The position numbers were made by a program, and so were the translations under genes. DNA of 64,000 nt from Hymenobacter norwichensis DSM 15439 (GTDB lineage: Bacteria > Bacteroidota > Bacteroidia > Cytophagales > Hymenobacteraceae): positions 62,001-126,000 of the forward strand of contig NZ_ATVL01000006.1 in assembly GCF_000420705.1 (NCBI RefSeq), given 5' to 3'. Positions 32,912 through 41,225 of this stretch are shown here, piece after piece (position 1 is the stretch's first letter; each line of letters opens with the position of its first letter). Below the pieces are notes generated by a model that was given only the letters and a program-made list of their open reading frames with translations, had not been told where the DNA came from and did not search any database.

Positions 32912-33772
32912 ATGCAACTCGGTTCCCTCACTTTGCAGAATCCCGTTTGTCTGGCCGCGGCCAGCTGGCAGTTGCCCGACGGACTTGGTTACGAGCAACT
33001 AGGCGGCATCTTCACCCGAACCGTCACCATGGAGCCCAAGCCCGGGCTGTATGAGGAAGGTATCTGGCAGGTAGCCGAACAAACCCTGCTTAACGCCACC
33101 AATATGCGCACCGAAAGCGCAGAAATACTGGCCAACGAACACCTACCTCATCTGCGCCGGTTTGGCGTGCCCGTGTTCGTGAGCATTACGGCACCGGGCG
33201 TACCGGGCTTCCGCAAGATTGCCCGCTATCTGGCCCGCGAAGTAGCTGACCAGATAGCTGGAGTAGAAGTATATATAGCCGCACCCGACACCGCAAACGG
33301 ACAAGACCTGACCGCCAAGTTTGTGCGTGAAGCCACCCAAGCCGTGCGCGACGAACTAGGCCCGGAATCTGCCGTGGTGGTGAAGCTACCTCCGTGGCCC
33401 GAGCATATTCGGAGTCTCGCGGTGGGAGCACAGGAGGGCGGCGCTACCGCGCTGGCCGCTACCAACGTTTTGAAAGGCTTGCACTTACCTGATGATGCTA
33501 CGGCCGAACCCTTGGTAGGTGGGTTGTCGGGTGAGGCATTGCGGGCCGTAGCTTTGCGGTGCGTGTGGGAACTGGCCCACGATGAGCGAATTACGCTGCC
33601 CATCTTCGGAACGGGCGGGGTGTTTACCGCCGCGCACGTCACGGATTATCTGCGGTGCGGCGCTTCGGCCGTGCAGATAGCCAGCGGCGAGTGGCTGGAA
33701 CCCGGCCTATCGGCGCGCTTGGCGCACGAGTGTGCTCATGTAGTTCCCAACTCGAATATGATAAACCGCTAA
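32912..33772 (+). CDS. Dihydroorotate dehydrogenase-like protein with altered active site
   Basis: This 286-residue TIM-barrel flavoprotein is homologous to class 1 PyrD: NPVCLAAASWQLPDGLGYEQ at the start, VVVKLPPW (lysine conserved) and the FMN phosphate loop FGTGGVFTAAHVTDYLRCGASAVQIASGEW. The canonical catalytic block N-x-S-C-P-N is replaced by VEVYIAAPDTANG, so the nucleophilic Cys/Ser and its partner Asn residues are missing. It heads the pyrF-pyrE-pur block, which supports a pyrimidine role, but the enzyme may be inactive or catalyse another FMN reaction; a second PyrD elsewhere is then expected. No gene symbol is assigned for this reason. Confidence 0.8.
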   Translation: MQLGSLTLQNPVCLAAASWQLPDGLGYEQLGGIFTRTVTMEPKPGLYEEGIWQVAEQTLLNATNMRTESAEILANEHLPHLRRFGVPVFVSITAPGVPGFRKIARYLAREVADQIAGVEVYIAAPDTANGQDLTAKFVREATQAVRDELGPESAVVVKLPPWPEHIRSLAVGAQEGGATALAATNVLKGLHLPDDATAEPLVGGLSGEALRAVALRCVWELAHDERITLPIFGTGGVFTAAHVTDYLRCGASAVQIASGEWLEPGLSARLAHECAHVVPNSNMINR

Positions 33773-33809
33773 GCTTTATTCAGAGCAGCCACTTTTCATT
33801 TACCACCCA

Positions 33810-34571
33810 ATGAACAAACTCACTGCCCGCGTTCAGCAAGTCAACTCCCTGCTTTGTGTGGGGCTCGACCCTATCGGTAACGATGCGCAAGTGGAAAGCC
33901 GCTTGGCCGAAGTCATCGAGCAGACAGCGGAGTACGCGGCGGCCTTCAAACCTAACCTAGCCTTCTTCCTGAGCCGGCCGGGCGGGGTAGAGCTGTTGCA
34001 GCGCACAGTACGCCGGATTCCGACGGAGGCGCTGGTGATTCTGGACGGTAAGTTCGGCGACATTGCCAACACCGCTGACCATTACGCCCGCTTCGCCTAC
34101 AACGTAATCGGGGCCGATTCGGTGACGGTGAACCCCTATATGGGCGACGATTCCATTGTGCCCTTTGCCCGCGAAGGCAAGATGGTGTTCGTATTGGCTA
34201 AAACGTCCAATAAGCCTGCGCACTCCCTGCAAGACGTAGCCCTCACCCAGGGCGGCACCCTCGCCGACTATACCACCGGCGTAGCACAGGAGCTCAACGA
34301 GCAGCACCACAACATCGGACTGGTAGTAGGCGCCACCAACGCCGAAGCCGTGGCCCGTATCCGGAGCATCAGCGCCCAGCAGTGGTTCTTGGTACCCGGC
34401 ATCGGCGCGCAAGGCGGCGACTTGGAAGCAACGCTAAATGCTGGCTTGCGACCTGATGGGCAAGGACTTCTGATTAACGCCTCGCGCGCTATTTGGCAAG
34501 CCTCGGATGCCGCGGCAGCAGCCAAAGAACTGACTGCTCAAATCAACCAGTTGCGGCCGGTAGGCGTGTAG
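33810..34571 (+). CDS. pyrF: Orotidine 5'-phosphate decarboxylase (type 2)
   Basis: This 253-residue enzyme converts OMP to UMP. Visible motifs are the substrate-binding LCVGLDPIGND, AAFKPNLAFF, and the catalytic LDGKFGDIANTADHYARFAY (Lys and Asp of the D-x-K-x-x-D network), then VNPYMGDDS. The DGKxGDI form and length mark the longer type 2 PyrF. It starts at ATG 33810, 37 bases after the DHODH-like gene, and is followed by pyrE. Confidence 0.95.
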   Translation: MNKLTARVQQVNSLLCVGLDPIGNDAQVESRLAEVIEQTAEYAAAFKPNLAFFLSRPGGVELLQRTVRRIPTEALVILDGKFGDIANTADHYARFAYNVIGADSVTVNPYMGDDSIVPFAREGKMVFVLAKTSNKPAHSLQDVALTQGGTLADYTTGVAQELNEQHHNIGLVVGATNAEAVARIRSISAQQWFLVPGIGAQGGDLEATLNAGLRPDGQGLLINASRAIWQASDAAAAAKELTAQINQLRPVGV

Positions 34572-34608
34572 CCTCAGCTGAAACGCTGAGACCTCGCCAC
34601 TCTATTTT

Positions 34609-35238
34609 TTGAATCCCACATACAATCACCTCTTGACTACCCCCCTTACCCCCGAAACGCTGGAGCAACAACTGGTGCAGGAAGACGCCCTTTTGCGCGG
34701 CCACTTCCGGCTTTCCTCCGGCTTGCATTCCGATACCTACGTGCAGTGCGCCCGTTTCCTGCGGCGCCCCGATTTGGCTGGACCAGCCGCAGCTGAGCTA
34801 GCTGAACAGTTGCGGGCTGCTGGCTTGCAGCCCGACCTGGTAGTAGGCCCGGCCATGGGCGGCGTGGTGATTGGCTACGAAATGGCCCGCCAGTTGGGGG
34901 TGCCGGGCATCTTCACGGAGCGCGACGATTCCGGACAGATGACCTTGCGCCGGGGCTTCACGGTGGAGCCCGGCCAGACAATTGTTATTGCCGAAGACGT
35001 AGTAACTACCGGCAAGAGCACCAACGAAGTAGCGCGCGTGCTGGAAGGCTTGGGCGCGAAAGTTTTGGCCGTGGTAAGTTTAATTGACCGGACGGGTGGG
35101 AAAGCTGAGCTAACTTTTCCGAACTTTGCACTGCTGTCGGTAACGGCGGCCACCTACGCACCCGATGATTGCCCGCTGTGTCGGGCAGGTATTCCGGTGG
35201 TGAAGCCCGGCAGTCGGCCGGAAAAAGCGTTTTCTTAA
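34609..35238 (+). CDS. pyrE: Orotate phosphoribosyltransferase
   Basis: This ~209-residue enzyme makes OMP from orotate and PRPP. The PRPP-binding motif is VIAEDVVTTGKSTNE, and SSGLHSDTYVQC and VVGPAMGGVVIGYEMARQ are orotate-PRT signatures. There is no ATG between the upstream in-frame stop (34579) and the conserved region, so TTG at 34609, or TTG at 34633, is the start. The gene follows pyrF by 37 bases. Confidence 0.94.
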   Translation: MNPTYNHLLTTPLTPETLEQQLVQEDALLRGHFRLSSGLHSDTYVQCARFLRRPDLAGPAAAELAEQLRAAGLQPDLVVGPAMGGVVIGYEMARQLGVPGIFTERDDSGQMTLRRGFTVEPGQTIVIAEDVVTTGKSTNEVARVLEGLGAKVLAVVSLIDRTGGKAELTFPNFALLSVTAATYAPDDCPLCRAGIPVVKPGSRPEKAFS

Positions 35239-35361
35239 ACCTACTTCCGCGCAACCGGCGCAGGAGCAAGGCATTTTCGGCGTACTCTGCGCGGGTATGC
35301 TTCCTCACGGCTGCCAGTTGCGGCGCGTGGGAAACCGAAAAATAGATAACCCACTTCCCTT

Positions 35362-38300
35362 TTGGAATCTACCCAAAGAACCATTCAGCTTCTGCTCAAG
35401 CCCGGCCAACATGATGGCGAGGGCCAACGTGTGGCAGAAGTTGCCCAACGCCACCTTGGCCTCACCACTGGCCGGGTGCAAAGCACCGCCCTCTACACGG
35501 TGCGCTACCCCGTAACCGACGAGCAGCTGCGCGACTTCGCGACCCACTGCCTGCAAGACCCGGTGCTGCACGATGTCGCCCTCGACGAGTTCCGCCACGA
35601 GCCTACCTACAAGAGTTACATCCTAGTAGCCAAGCTCCCCGGCGTAACCGACGACGAAGGCATATCGGCGCAGAACGCCCTCGGCGACTTCCTGAACCAG
35701 CCCCTCGATACGCACACGCAGCACATCTTCAGCAAGCGGCTCTACTTCCTGGAGCACGAACTGCCCGAGAGTAGTTTGCGCTGCCTGGCCGAAGAACTGC
35801 TCGGTAACAAGCTCATCAACCGCTTCGAAACCGGCCCCATAACCGACATCCGCGACTACACGCCGCGGCCCGGTGGTGGGGCCGAATCCATTACCAACCT
35901 CGTGCCGCTCACCAATCTGGCGGACAGCGAGTTGGTGCAGCTCTCGAAGGAAAATCTCTACGCTCTCAACCTAGAGGAAATGCGGGCTGTGCGCGACCAT
36001 TACGTGGCCATTGCCCCCGAGCGCCAAGCCGCCGGCCTGCCCATTGACCCCACTGACTGCGAGCTGGAAATCATTGCCCAAACCTGGTCGGAGCACTGCA
36101 AGCACAAGGAGTTCAGCGCCGTTATCAAGTACAAGGACGCGGACACCGGTGAGGAGCACGAAATCGACGGCCTGTTCAAGACCTATATCAAGAACGCCAC
36201 GTCCGAAGTGGACCGCCAACTGCGCGCTAACGGCAACGACTGGCTGATTAAGGTGTTCTCCGACAACGCTGGCGCGGTGCGTATCAACCCCGAATCGTTG
36301 TTTGTGTGGAAGGTGGAAACCCACAACTCGCCTTCGGCCATCGACCCGTACGGCGGAGCCATTACCGGCATCTTGGGCAACAACCGCGACCCGCTAGCTA
36401 CCGGCATCGGGGGCGCGCGGCTGCTGTTCAATACCAACGTGCTGTGCTTCGGCAACCCCGAGTTCAACGGCACGCTGCTCAGCAACCAACTGCACCCGCG
36501 CCGCATTTTTGAAGGCGTGCGCAAGGGCATCGAAGACGGCGGCAACAAGTCGGGCGTACCGACGGTGAACGGCGCCATCGTGTTCGACGACCGGTACGCG
36601 GGTAAGCCGCTGGTGTACTGTGGCACCGGTGCCGTGATGCCAATGCAGCTGGCCGGGTTGGACTCGTGGGAGAAGAACATCGACGCGCAGGACCGCATCA
36701 TCATGGCCGGTGGCCGGGTGGGTAAAGACGGCATCCACGGCGCGACGTTCTCTTCTATTGAGCTAGACGAAACCTCGCCGGCTACGGCCGTGCAAATTGG
36801 CTCGCCGATTACGCAGAAGCTGGCCATGGATTTCCTGGTGCTGGCTACGCGCCGCGGCCTAATCAAGTGCAGCACCGACAACGGCGCGGGCGGCTTGTCG
36901 TCCAGCATTGGCGAGCTGGCAACCATCAGCGGCGGAGCCGTGGTAGAGCTGGAGAAAGTACCGCTGAAATATCCGGGGCTGCGGCCGTGGGAGATTTTCG
37001 TGAGTGAGTCGCAGGAGCGTTTCTCGCTGGCCGTGGAGCCCGCCAAGATCAACGAACTGCTGGCCTTGGGCCGCGAAATGGAAGTGGAGCTAACCGATAT
37101 CGGGTACTTCACCGCCGATGGCTACCTCGATGTGCGCTTCGATGGCGACTCGGTGGCCCGCCTGAACATGGAATTCTTGCACAACGGCGTGCCGCGTAAA
37201 GTGCTGGAAGCCGAGTGGACCAAGCCCCAAGTCGCGGAGCCAACCTTACCCGCTACTTCCGATTACACGGATGTTCTCACCCGCCTGCTCGGCAGCCTCA
37301 ACATCTGCTCCCGCGAGTCGGTGATTCGGCAGTATGACCATGAGGTGAAGGGCCGCACCATCATCAAGCCGTTGATGGGGGCCACGGGCCAAGCGCCGCA
37401 GGATGCCGCCGTGGTGCGCTTCAACTTCGAGAGTTGGGAAGGCGTGGCCGTGAGCAACGGCATCTTGCCCCGCTTCGGTGATTTAGACGCCTACCATATG
37501 TCGGCCGGTGCTTTCGATGAAGCGGTGCGCCAGATTGTGGCGGTAGGCGGCAAACTGCCCAACCTGAGCTACGGCGACGGCAACTTCTGGTCGGTCAACG
37601 ACAACTTCTGCGTACCCGATTCAGTCTACGACGCCACCACCAACCCTGATGGTAAGCTCAAGCTAGCCAAGCTGGTCCGGATGTGCGAAGCCCTGCGCGA
37701 CGCCACGGCCGCCTACTGCATTCCGCTCACCAGCGGCAAAGATTCGATGAAGAACGACTTCAAGGCCGACGGTGTGAAAATCTCCGTGCCGCCAACTGTT
37801 CTGTATTCGATGACAGCCAAGATTGAAGACGTCCGCCACACCATCACCTCCGACTTCAAGCAGGCCGACGACGTCATTTATCTGTTAGGAGAAACCTACG
37901 ACGAACTCGGCGGCTCGGAGTTTTACCAGCTGTTCGGTGAGCTAGGCGCCAACGTGCCCCAAGTGCGCTTCGATAAGGCCAAGGAACTCTACACCCTAAT
38001 GGGCCAGGCCAACGACCAGCACCTCATCCAGTCCTGCCACGACCTCTCGGATGGCGGCTTGGCGGTGGCGCTGGCGGAAGCCACGTTCGGCCACGGCTAC
38101 GGCGCCACGGTTGATTTATCTGAAGGTTTGCCGGTGCATGTACAGCTGTTCTCGGAGTCGCACTCCCGGTTTGTGGCCACGGTAGCACCCGAAGATGTGG
38201 TGGCTTTCGAGCAGCACTTCGGCGCCCGCGCCACTCGGCTTGGGGTAGTTACGCCGGATAGCCAACTGACGGTGCGCCACGCGGGGCAACCAATTATTGC

Positions 38301-38397
38301 CGCTAGCACGGCCGTGCTGCGCCACGAGTGGACCAACGGCCCGGTGAACCGCATCATTGGCTTCGGCCAGCCAGCAGGAGAGGAGGCCGCCCGATGA
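35362..38397 (+). CDS. purL: Phosphoribosylformylglycinamidine synthase, PurS-like plus PurL
   Basis: This 1011-residue FGAM synthase catalyses ATP-dependent amidation of FGAR (purine step 4). The N-terminal ~120 residues form a PurS-like domain (TIQLLLKPGQHDGEGQRVAE); a linker holds LTPREDSEL-type segments and the catalytic PurL core follows with AQTWSEHCKHKEFSAV, VETHNSPSAIDPYGGA and NLSYGDGNFWSVND. The glutaminase domain found at the C-terminus of full-length PurL is missing here and is supplied by the overlapping purQ. Only TTG (35362) is available after an in-frame stop (TAA at 35347). The ATGA overlap with purQ (38394-38397) suggests translational coupling. Confidence 0.95.
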   Translation: MESTQRTIQLLLKPGQHDGEGQRVAEVAQRHLGLTTGRVQSTALYTVRYPVTDEQLRDFATHCLQDPVLHDVALDEFRHEPTYKSYILVAKLPGVTDDEGISAQNALGDFLNQPLDTHTQHIFSKRLYFLEHELPESSLRCLAEELLGNKLINRFETGPITDIRDYTPRPGGGAESITNLVPLTNLADSELVQLSKENLYALNLEEMRAVRDHYVAIAPERQAAGLPIDPTDCELEIIAQTWSEHCKHKEFSAVIKYKDADTGEEHEIDGLFKTYIKNATSEVDRQLRANGNDWLIKVFSDNAGAVRINPESLFVWKVETHNSPSAIDPYGGAITGILGNNRDPLATGIGGARLLFNTNVLCFGNPEFNGTLLSNQLHPRRIFEGVRKGIEDGGNKSGVPTVNGAIVFDDRYAGKPLVYCGTGAVMPMQLAGLDSWEKNIDAQDRIIMAGGRVGKDGIHGATFSSIELDETSPATAVQIGSPITQKLAMDFLVLATRRGLIKCSTDNGAGGLSSSIGELATISGGAVVELEKVPLKYPGLRPWEIFVSESQERFSLAVEPAKINELLALGREMEVELTDIGYFTADGYLDVRFDGDSVARLNMEFLHNGVPRKVLEAEWTKPQVAEPTLPATSDYTDVLTRLLGSLNICSRESVIRQYDHEVKGRTIIKPLMGATGQAPQDAAVVRFNFESWEGVAVSNGILPRFGDLDAYHMSAGAFDEAVRQIVAVGGKLPNLSYGDGNFWSVNDNFCVPDSVYDATTNPDGKLKLAKLVRMCEALRDATAAYCIPLTSGKDSMKNDFKADGVKISVPPTVLYSMTAKIEDVRHTITSDFKQADDVIYLLGETYDELGGSEFYQLFGELGANVPQVRFDKAKELYTLMGQANDQHLIQSCHDLSDGGLAVALAEATFGHGYGATVDLSEGLPVHVQLFSESHSRFVATVAPEDVVAFEQHFGARATRLGVVTPDSQLTVRHAGQPIIAASTAVLRHEWTNGPVNRIIGFGQPAGEEAAR

Positions 38398-39287
38398 ACG
38401 ACCAACACATGAACGATACCAGCCAGAAAGTCCAAGCCCTGATTCTCACGGGTTTCGGCATCAACTGCGAAGAAGAATACGCCGCGGCCTACCGCTTGGC
38501 GGGTGCCGAAGCAACCATCGTGCACCTCAACCAAGTGCTGCACGGCCACGTCAGCATCCACGACTACGACATCCTGAACTTCCCCGGCGGCTTTTCCTTC
38601 GGTGATGATTTGGGGTCCGGCGTGGTACTGGCTAACAAACTCCGCTACCGCAAAAACGCCGAGGGCCGCACGCTGCTCGATGACATCAAGCAGTTCGTGG
38701 CCAACGGTAAGTTCGTGATGGGCATCTGCAACGGCTTCCAGGTGCTCGTGAAGCTCGGGCTGCTCCCCAACCTGAGCGGCACCGTAACGCCCGAAGTAAC
38801 GCTCACGCACAACGCTTCGGGCCGCTACGAAGACCGGTGGGTTCGCCTGAAAGTCAACCCGAAGTCGAACTCACCTTTCCTGAAGGGCCTCGACACCATG
38901 GAAGTGCCCGTGCGCCACGGCGAAGGTCGCCTCATCATCTCGGGCACCGACACGCTGGCCCACATCGAAGAGCAGGCGCTCAACTGCCTGTCCTACACCG
39001 ATTACGATGGTTCGCCGACTGACGTGTACCCGCACAACCCCAACGGCGCCGACCTCAACTGCGCCGGCCTGACCGATACCACCGGCCAAGTGTTCGGGTT
39101 GATGCCGCACCCGGAGGCGTTCCTCTCCTTGTATAACCACCCCGATTGGGCCCGCCGCAAGCGCCTCAACCCCGGTTTGAGTGAGGAAGGTGACGGGTTG
39201 CGCTTGTTCCGCAACATTGTGGAGCACGTGCAGAACCAGCGCCAAGCCGCCGTTTCGCCGCAGGAAGCCAGCCAGTTTTCATCTTAA
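38394..39287 (+). CDS. purQ: FGAM synthase glutaminase subunit
   Basis: This 297-residue class I glutamine amidotransferase has FGINCEEEYAAAYRLAGA at the start, LNFPGGFSFGDDLGSG, the nucleophile elbow VMGICNGFQVLVKLGL (Cys), and FGLMPHPEAFLSLYN (His-x-Glu of the triad). It supplies ammonia to PurL. ATG 38394 overlaps the purL stop by four bases and sits behind GGAGAGGAGG, one of the few Shine-Dalgarno-like sequences in the window. Longer than typical PurQ (~225-265) because of an insert around residues 150-220. Confidence 0.94.
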   Translation: MNDQHMNDTSQKVQALILTGFGINCEEEYAAAYRLAGAEATIVHLNQVLHGHVSIHDYDILNFPGGFSFGDDLGSGVVLANKLRYRKNAEGRTLLDDIKQFVANGKFVMGICNGFQVLVKLGLLPNLSGTVTPEVTLTHNASGRYEDRWVRLKVNPKSNSPFLKGLDTMEVPVRHGEGRLIISGTDTLAHIEEQALNCLSYTDYDGSPTDVYPHNPNGADLNCAGLTDTTGQVFGLMPHPEAFLSLYNHPDWARRKRLNPGLSEEGDGLRLFRNIVEHVQNQRQAAVSPQEASQFSS

Positions 39288-39335
39288 GACACCCTCGCAG
39301 TTCATCGGCCTTCCGGACCGGCTGACACTTTACCT

Positions 39336-40268
39336 ATGGACACCCTCAACCACTTCGATACTCCTCAGCTCGAGCTCCTGCACCGCGGCAAAGTCCGTGA
39401 TTCGTACCGGGCCCCCTCGGGTGAGCGGCTCATCGTCGTTACCGACCGTTTGTCGGCCTTCGATTCGGTGCTGGAAACGCCGATTGCGCATAAAGGCGCG
39501 GTGCTGAATGGGCTGGCGGCTTTCTGGTTCGAAAAGACGCAGCACATCATCCCCAACCACGTTATCAGCCTGCTCGACCCCAACGTCACGTTGGCCAAGG
39601 AAGCCGAGCCGATTCGGGTGGAGATGGTGGTGCGCAACTACCTCACGGGTTCCATGTTGCGCGGCTACCTGCAAGGCCAGCGCACGTTTTCGGGCGTGAC
39701 CGTGCCTGACGGCCTGACCAAGCACCAGCAGTTCCCCGAGCCGATTGTAACGCCCACTACTAAGGAGGAGTCGGACCGCGAAATCACGCCTGAGAATTTG
39801 GTTTCGGAAGGGTGGGTATCGGCTGAGCTGTACGAGAAGATGCGCGTGAAAGCGCTGGAGCTGTTCAACTTCGCTTCACAGTGGATGGCAGAGCGCGGCA
39901 TCATTCTGGTGGACACCAAGTACGAGTTCGGTTTGCTGAATGGTGAGCTGATTCTGATCGACGAAATCCACACGCCGGATTCGTCGCGGTTCTGGAGCGC
40001 CGAGGACTACGCCAAGAATCCGGAAACGGCCGAGCAGATGGACAAGGAGTACGTGCGCCAGTGGCTGATTGCCAACAAGGTAGACGGTCAGTATCCCCGC
40101 GGCCTCACGCCCGAAGTATCTGCCGAAGCCAGCCGCCGCTACCTCGATATCTATGAGCGTATCACCGGCGCCCCACTGTCAACCGGCAATGAAACCACCG
40201 GCGGCGGCGACGTCCGGGCCCGCCTCGTGGGCAACCTGGTGCGCGCTGGCATTATGAAAGATGCCTGA
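39336..40268 (+). CDS. purC: SAICAR synthase
   Basis: This 310-residue enzyme condenses CAIR with aspartate (purine step 7/8). Conserved segments are LLHRGKVRDSY (ATP site), VVRNYLTGSMLRGYLQGQ, ELFNFASQWMAERGIILVDTK (SAICAR synthase signature), and EIHTPDSSRFWSAEDY. The start is ATG 39336. It follows purQ by 48 bases. Confidence 0.95.
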   Translation: MDTLNHFDTPQLELLHRGKVRDSYRAPSGERLIVVTDRLSAFDSVLETPIAHKGAVLNGLAAFWFEKTQHIIPNHVISLLDPNVTLAKEAEPIRVEMVVRNYLTGSMLRGYLQGQRTFSGVTVPDGLTKHQQFPEPIVTPTTKEESDREITPENLVSEGWVSAELYEKMRVKALELFNFASQWMAERGIILVDTKYEFGLLNGELILIDEIHTPDSSRFWSAEDYAKNPETAEQMDKEYVRQWLIANKVDGQYPRGLTPEVSAEASRRYLDIYERITGAPLSTGNETTGGGDVRARLVGNLVRAGIMKDA

Positions 40269-40333
40269 ACTCGTCAATGCTAATGCCCTCGGACGCTGAA
40301 CTGCGGGTGCACTAGTCCACTTCTTTAGCCGTC

Positions 40334-40720
40334 ATGGAAACCGCCGCCACTCCAAAGCAACTCGTGCTAGCCTACATCGAAGCGTACAACCGCTTCGATG
40401 TAGACGGTATGGTGGCCAACCTGCACGACGAGGTAGTGTTCAGGAACATTGCCAACGGCGAAGTGAACCTGACGACAACCGGCAAGGAAAGCTTCCGGCA
40501 GCAGGCCGAACGAGCTAAGCAGTATTTCTCTCAGCGGGAGCAGCGCGTCACTAATTGGCAAGTAGCCGGCAACCGGGTGGAAGTTCTGATTGACTACACC
40601 GGCTTGGCGGCCATAGGATTCCCAAACGGCTTGAAACCCGGCGACACCTTGCAGATGCAGGGGAAGTCGGTTTTCCAGTTGGAAGGCGGCAAGATTCTTT
40701 CCATCGAAGATATCAGCTAA
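40334..40720 (+). CDS. NTF2-like (SnoaL-type) protein
   Basis: This 128-residue protein has the cone-shaped NTF2-like fold: an N-terminal helix (PKQLVLAYIEAYNRFDVDGM), the HDEVVFRNIANG strand, and later strands VEVLIDYTGLAAIG, TLQMQGKSVFQLEGGKI. Family members include ketosteroid isomerase-like and carrier proteins; no catalytic residues are diagnostic here. It starts 66 bases after purC and ends 5 bases before the next gene, inside the purine run, but no purine role is known. Confidence 0.8.
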   Translation: METAATPKQLVLAYIEAYNRFDVDGMVANLHDEVVFRNIANGEVNLTTTGKESFRQQAERAKQYFSQREQRVTNWQVAGNRVEVLIDYTGLAAIGFPNGLKPGDTLQMQGKSVFQLEGGKILSIEDIS

Positions 40721-40725
40721 CCGAT

Positions 40726-41187
40726 ATGAGCGACTGGAAAGACACGTTGCATATTGAGCACGAAGATTTAATGGCAGAAGTGTCAGTAGATCTTTTTGAG
40801 AAGCATGCCTTAGTGCCTGTGCTTTTTGAAGGTGTAACAGAACTAACGCCTCTAGCTGAAGCCGCTTTAGAGTCGTTGTTGCAACGGCTATCAAGTTTGG
40901 AGGGGATTATTACAGATACTGCTTTCGAACACTACCAGCGTGTTGCTGAAGGATTCAAAACTATCTACGGACGTCCACTTGATATGCCCGTGGTGACAAA
41001 CGCCGCTGCATTGCTTCCATACTACCATCCTTACACGATTTACCTACCAGAGGAGCCTGAAGTAGGAAGATTTGGAATAGGGTTCGGATGTGAGTGGGAA
41101 GAAGAACATGGCTTCGGTATACAATTTCGCAACTGGCAGATAGTGGAAATAGGTGGAGACGCTGAGGCCTTTTCCTTTTACCATTAA
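40726..41187 (+). CDS. Small acidic protein, possible DUF6985 family
   Basis: This 153-residue soluble, acidic protein (DWKDTLHIEHEDLMAEVSVD ... GCEWEEEHGFGIQFRNWQIV) resembles DUF6985, a family often seen near toxin or immunity loci; the match is from memory and weak. Its base composition is visibly more AT-rich than the purine genes around it, which suggests later insertion. ATG 40726 follows the NTF2-like gene by five bases, and purD begins 39 bases after the stop. Confidence 0.65.
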   Translation: MSDWKDTLHIEHEDLMAEVSVDLFEKHALVPVLFEGVTELTPLAEAALESLLQRLSSLEGIITDTAFEHYQRVAEGFKTIYGRPLDMPVVTNAAALLPYYHPYTIYLPEEPEVGRFGIGFGCEWEEEHGFGIQFRNWQIVEIGGDAEAFSFYH

Positions 41188-41225
41188 CACCGCTTGCCAC
41201 CCCCTGACTTATCAACCACACAACA

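Noticed and set aside
36183-37112. 309-codon antisense frame inside purL
   Set aside because: It lies wholly opposite a strongly conserved purL region, has a low-complexity Ser/Pro-rich translation, no recognisable domain, and GC-rich codon shadowing explains its length.
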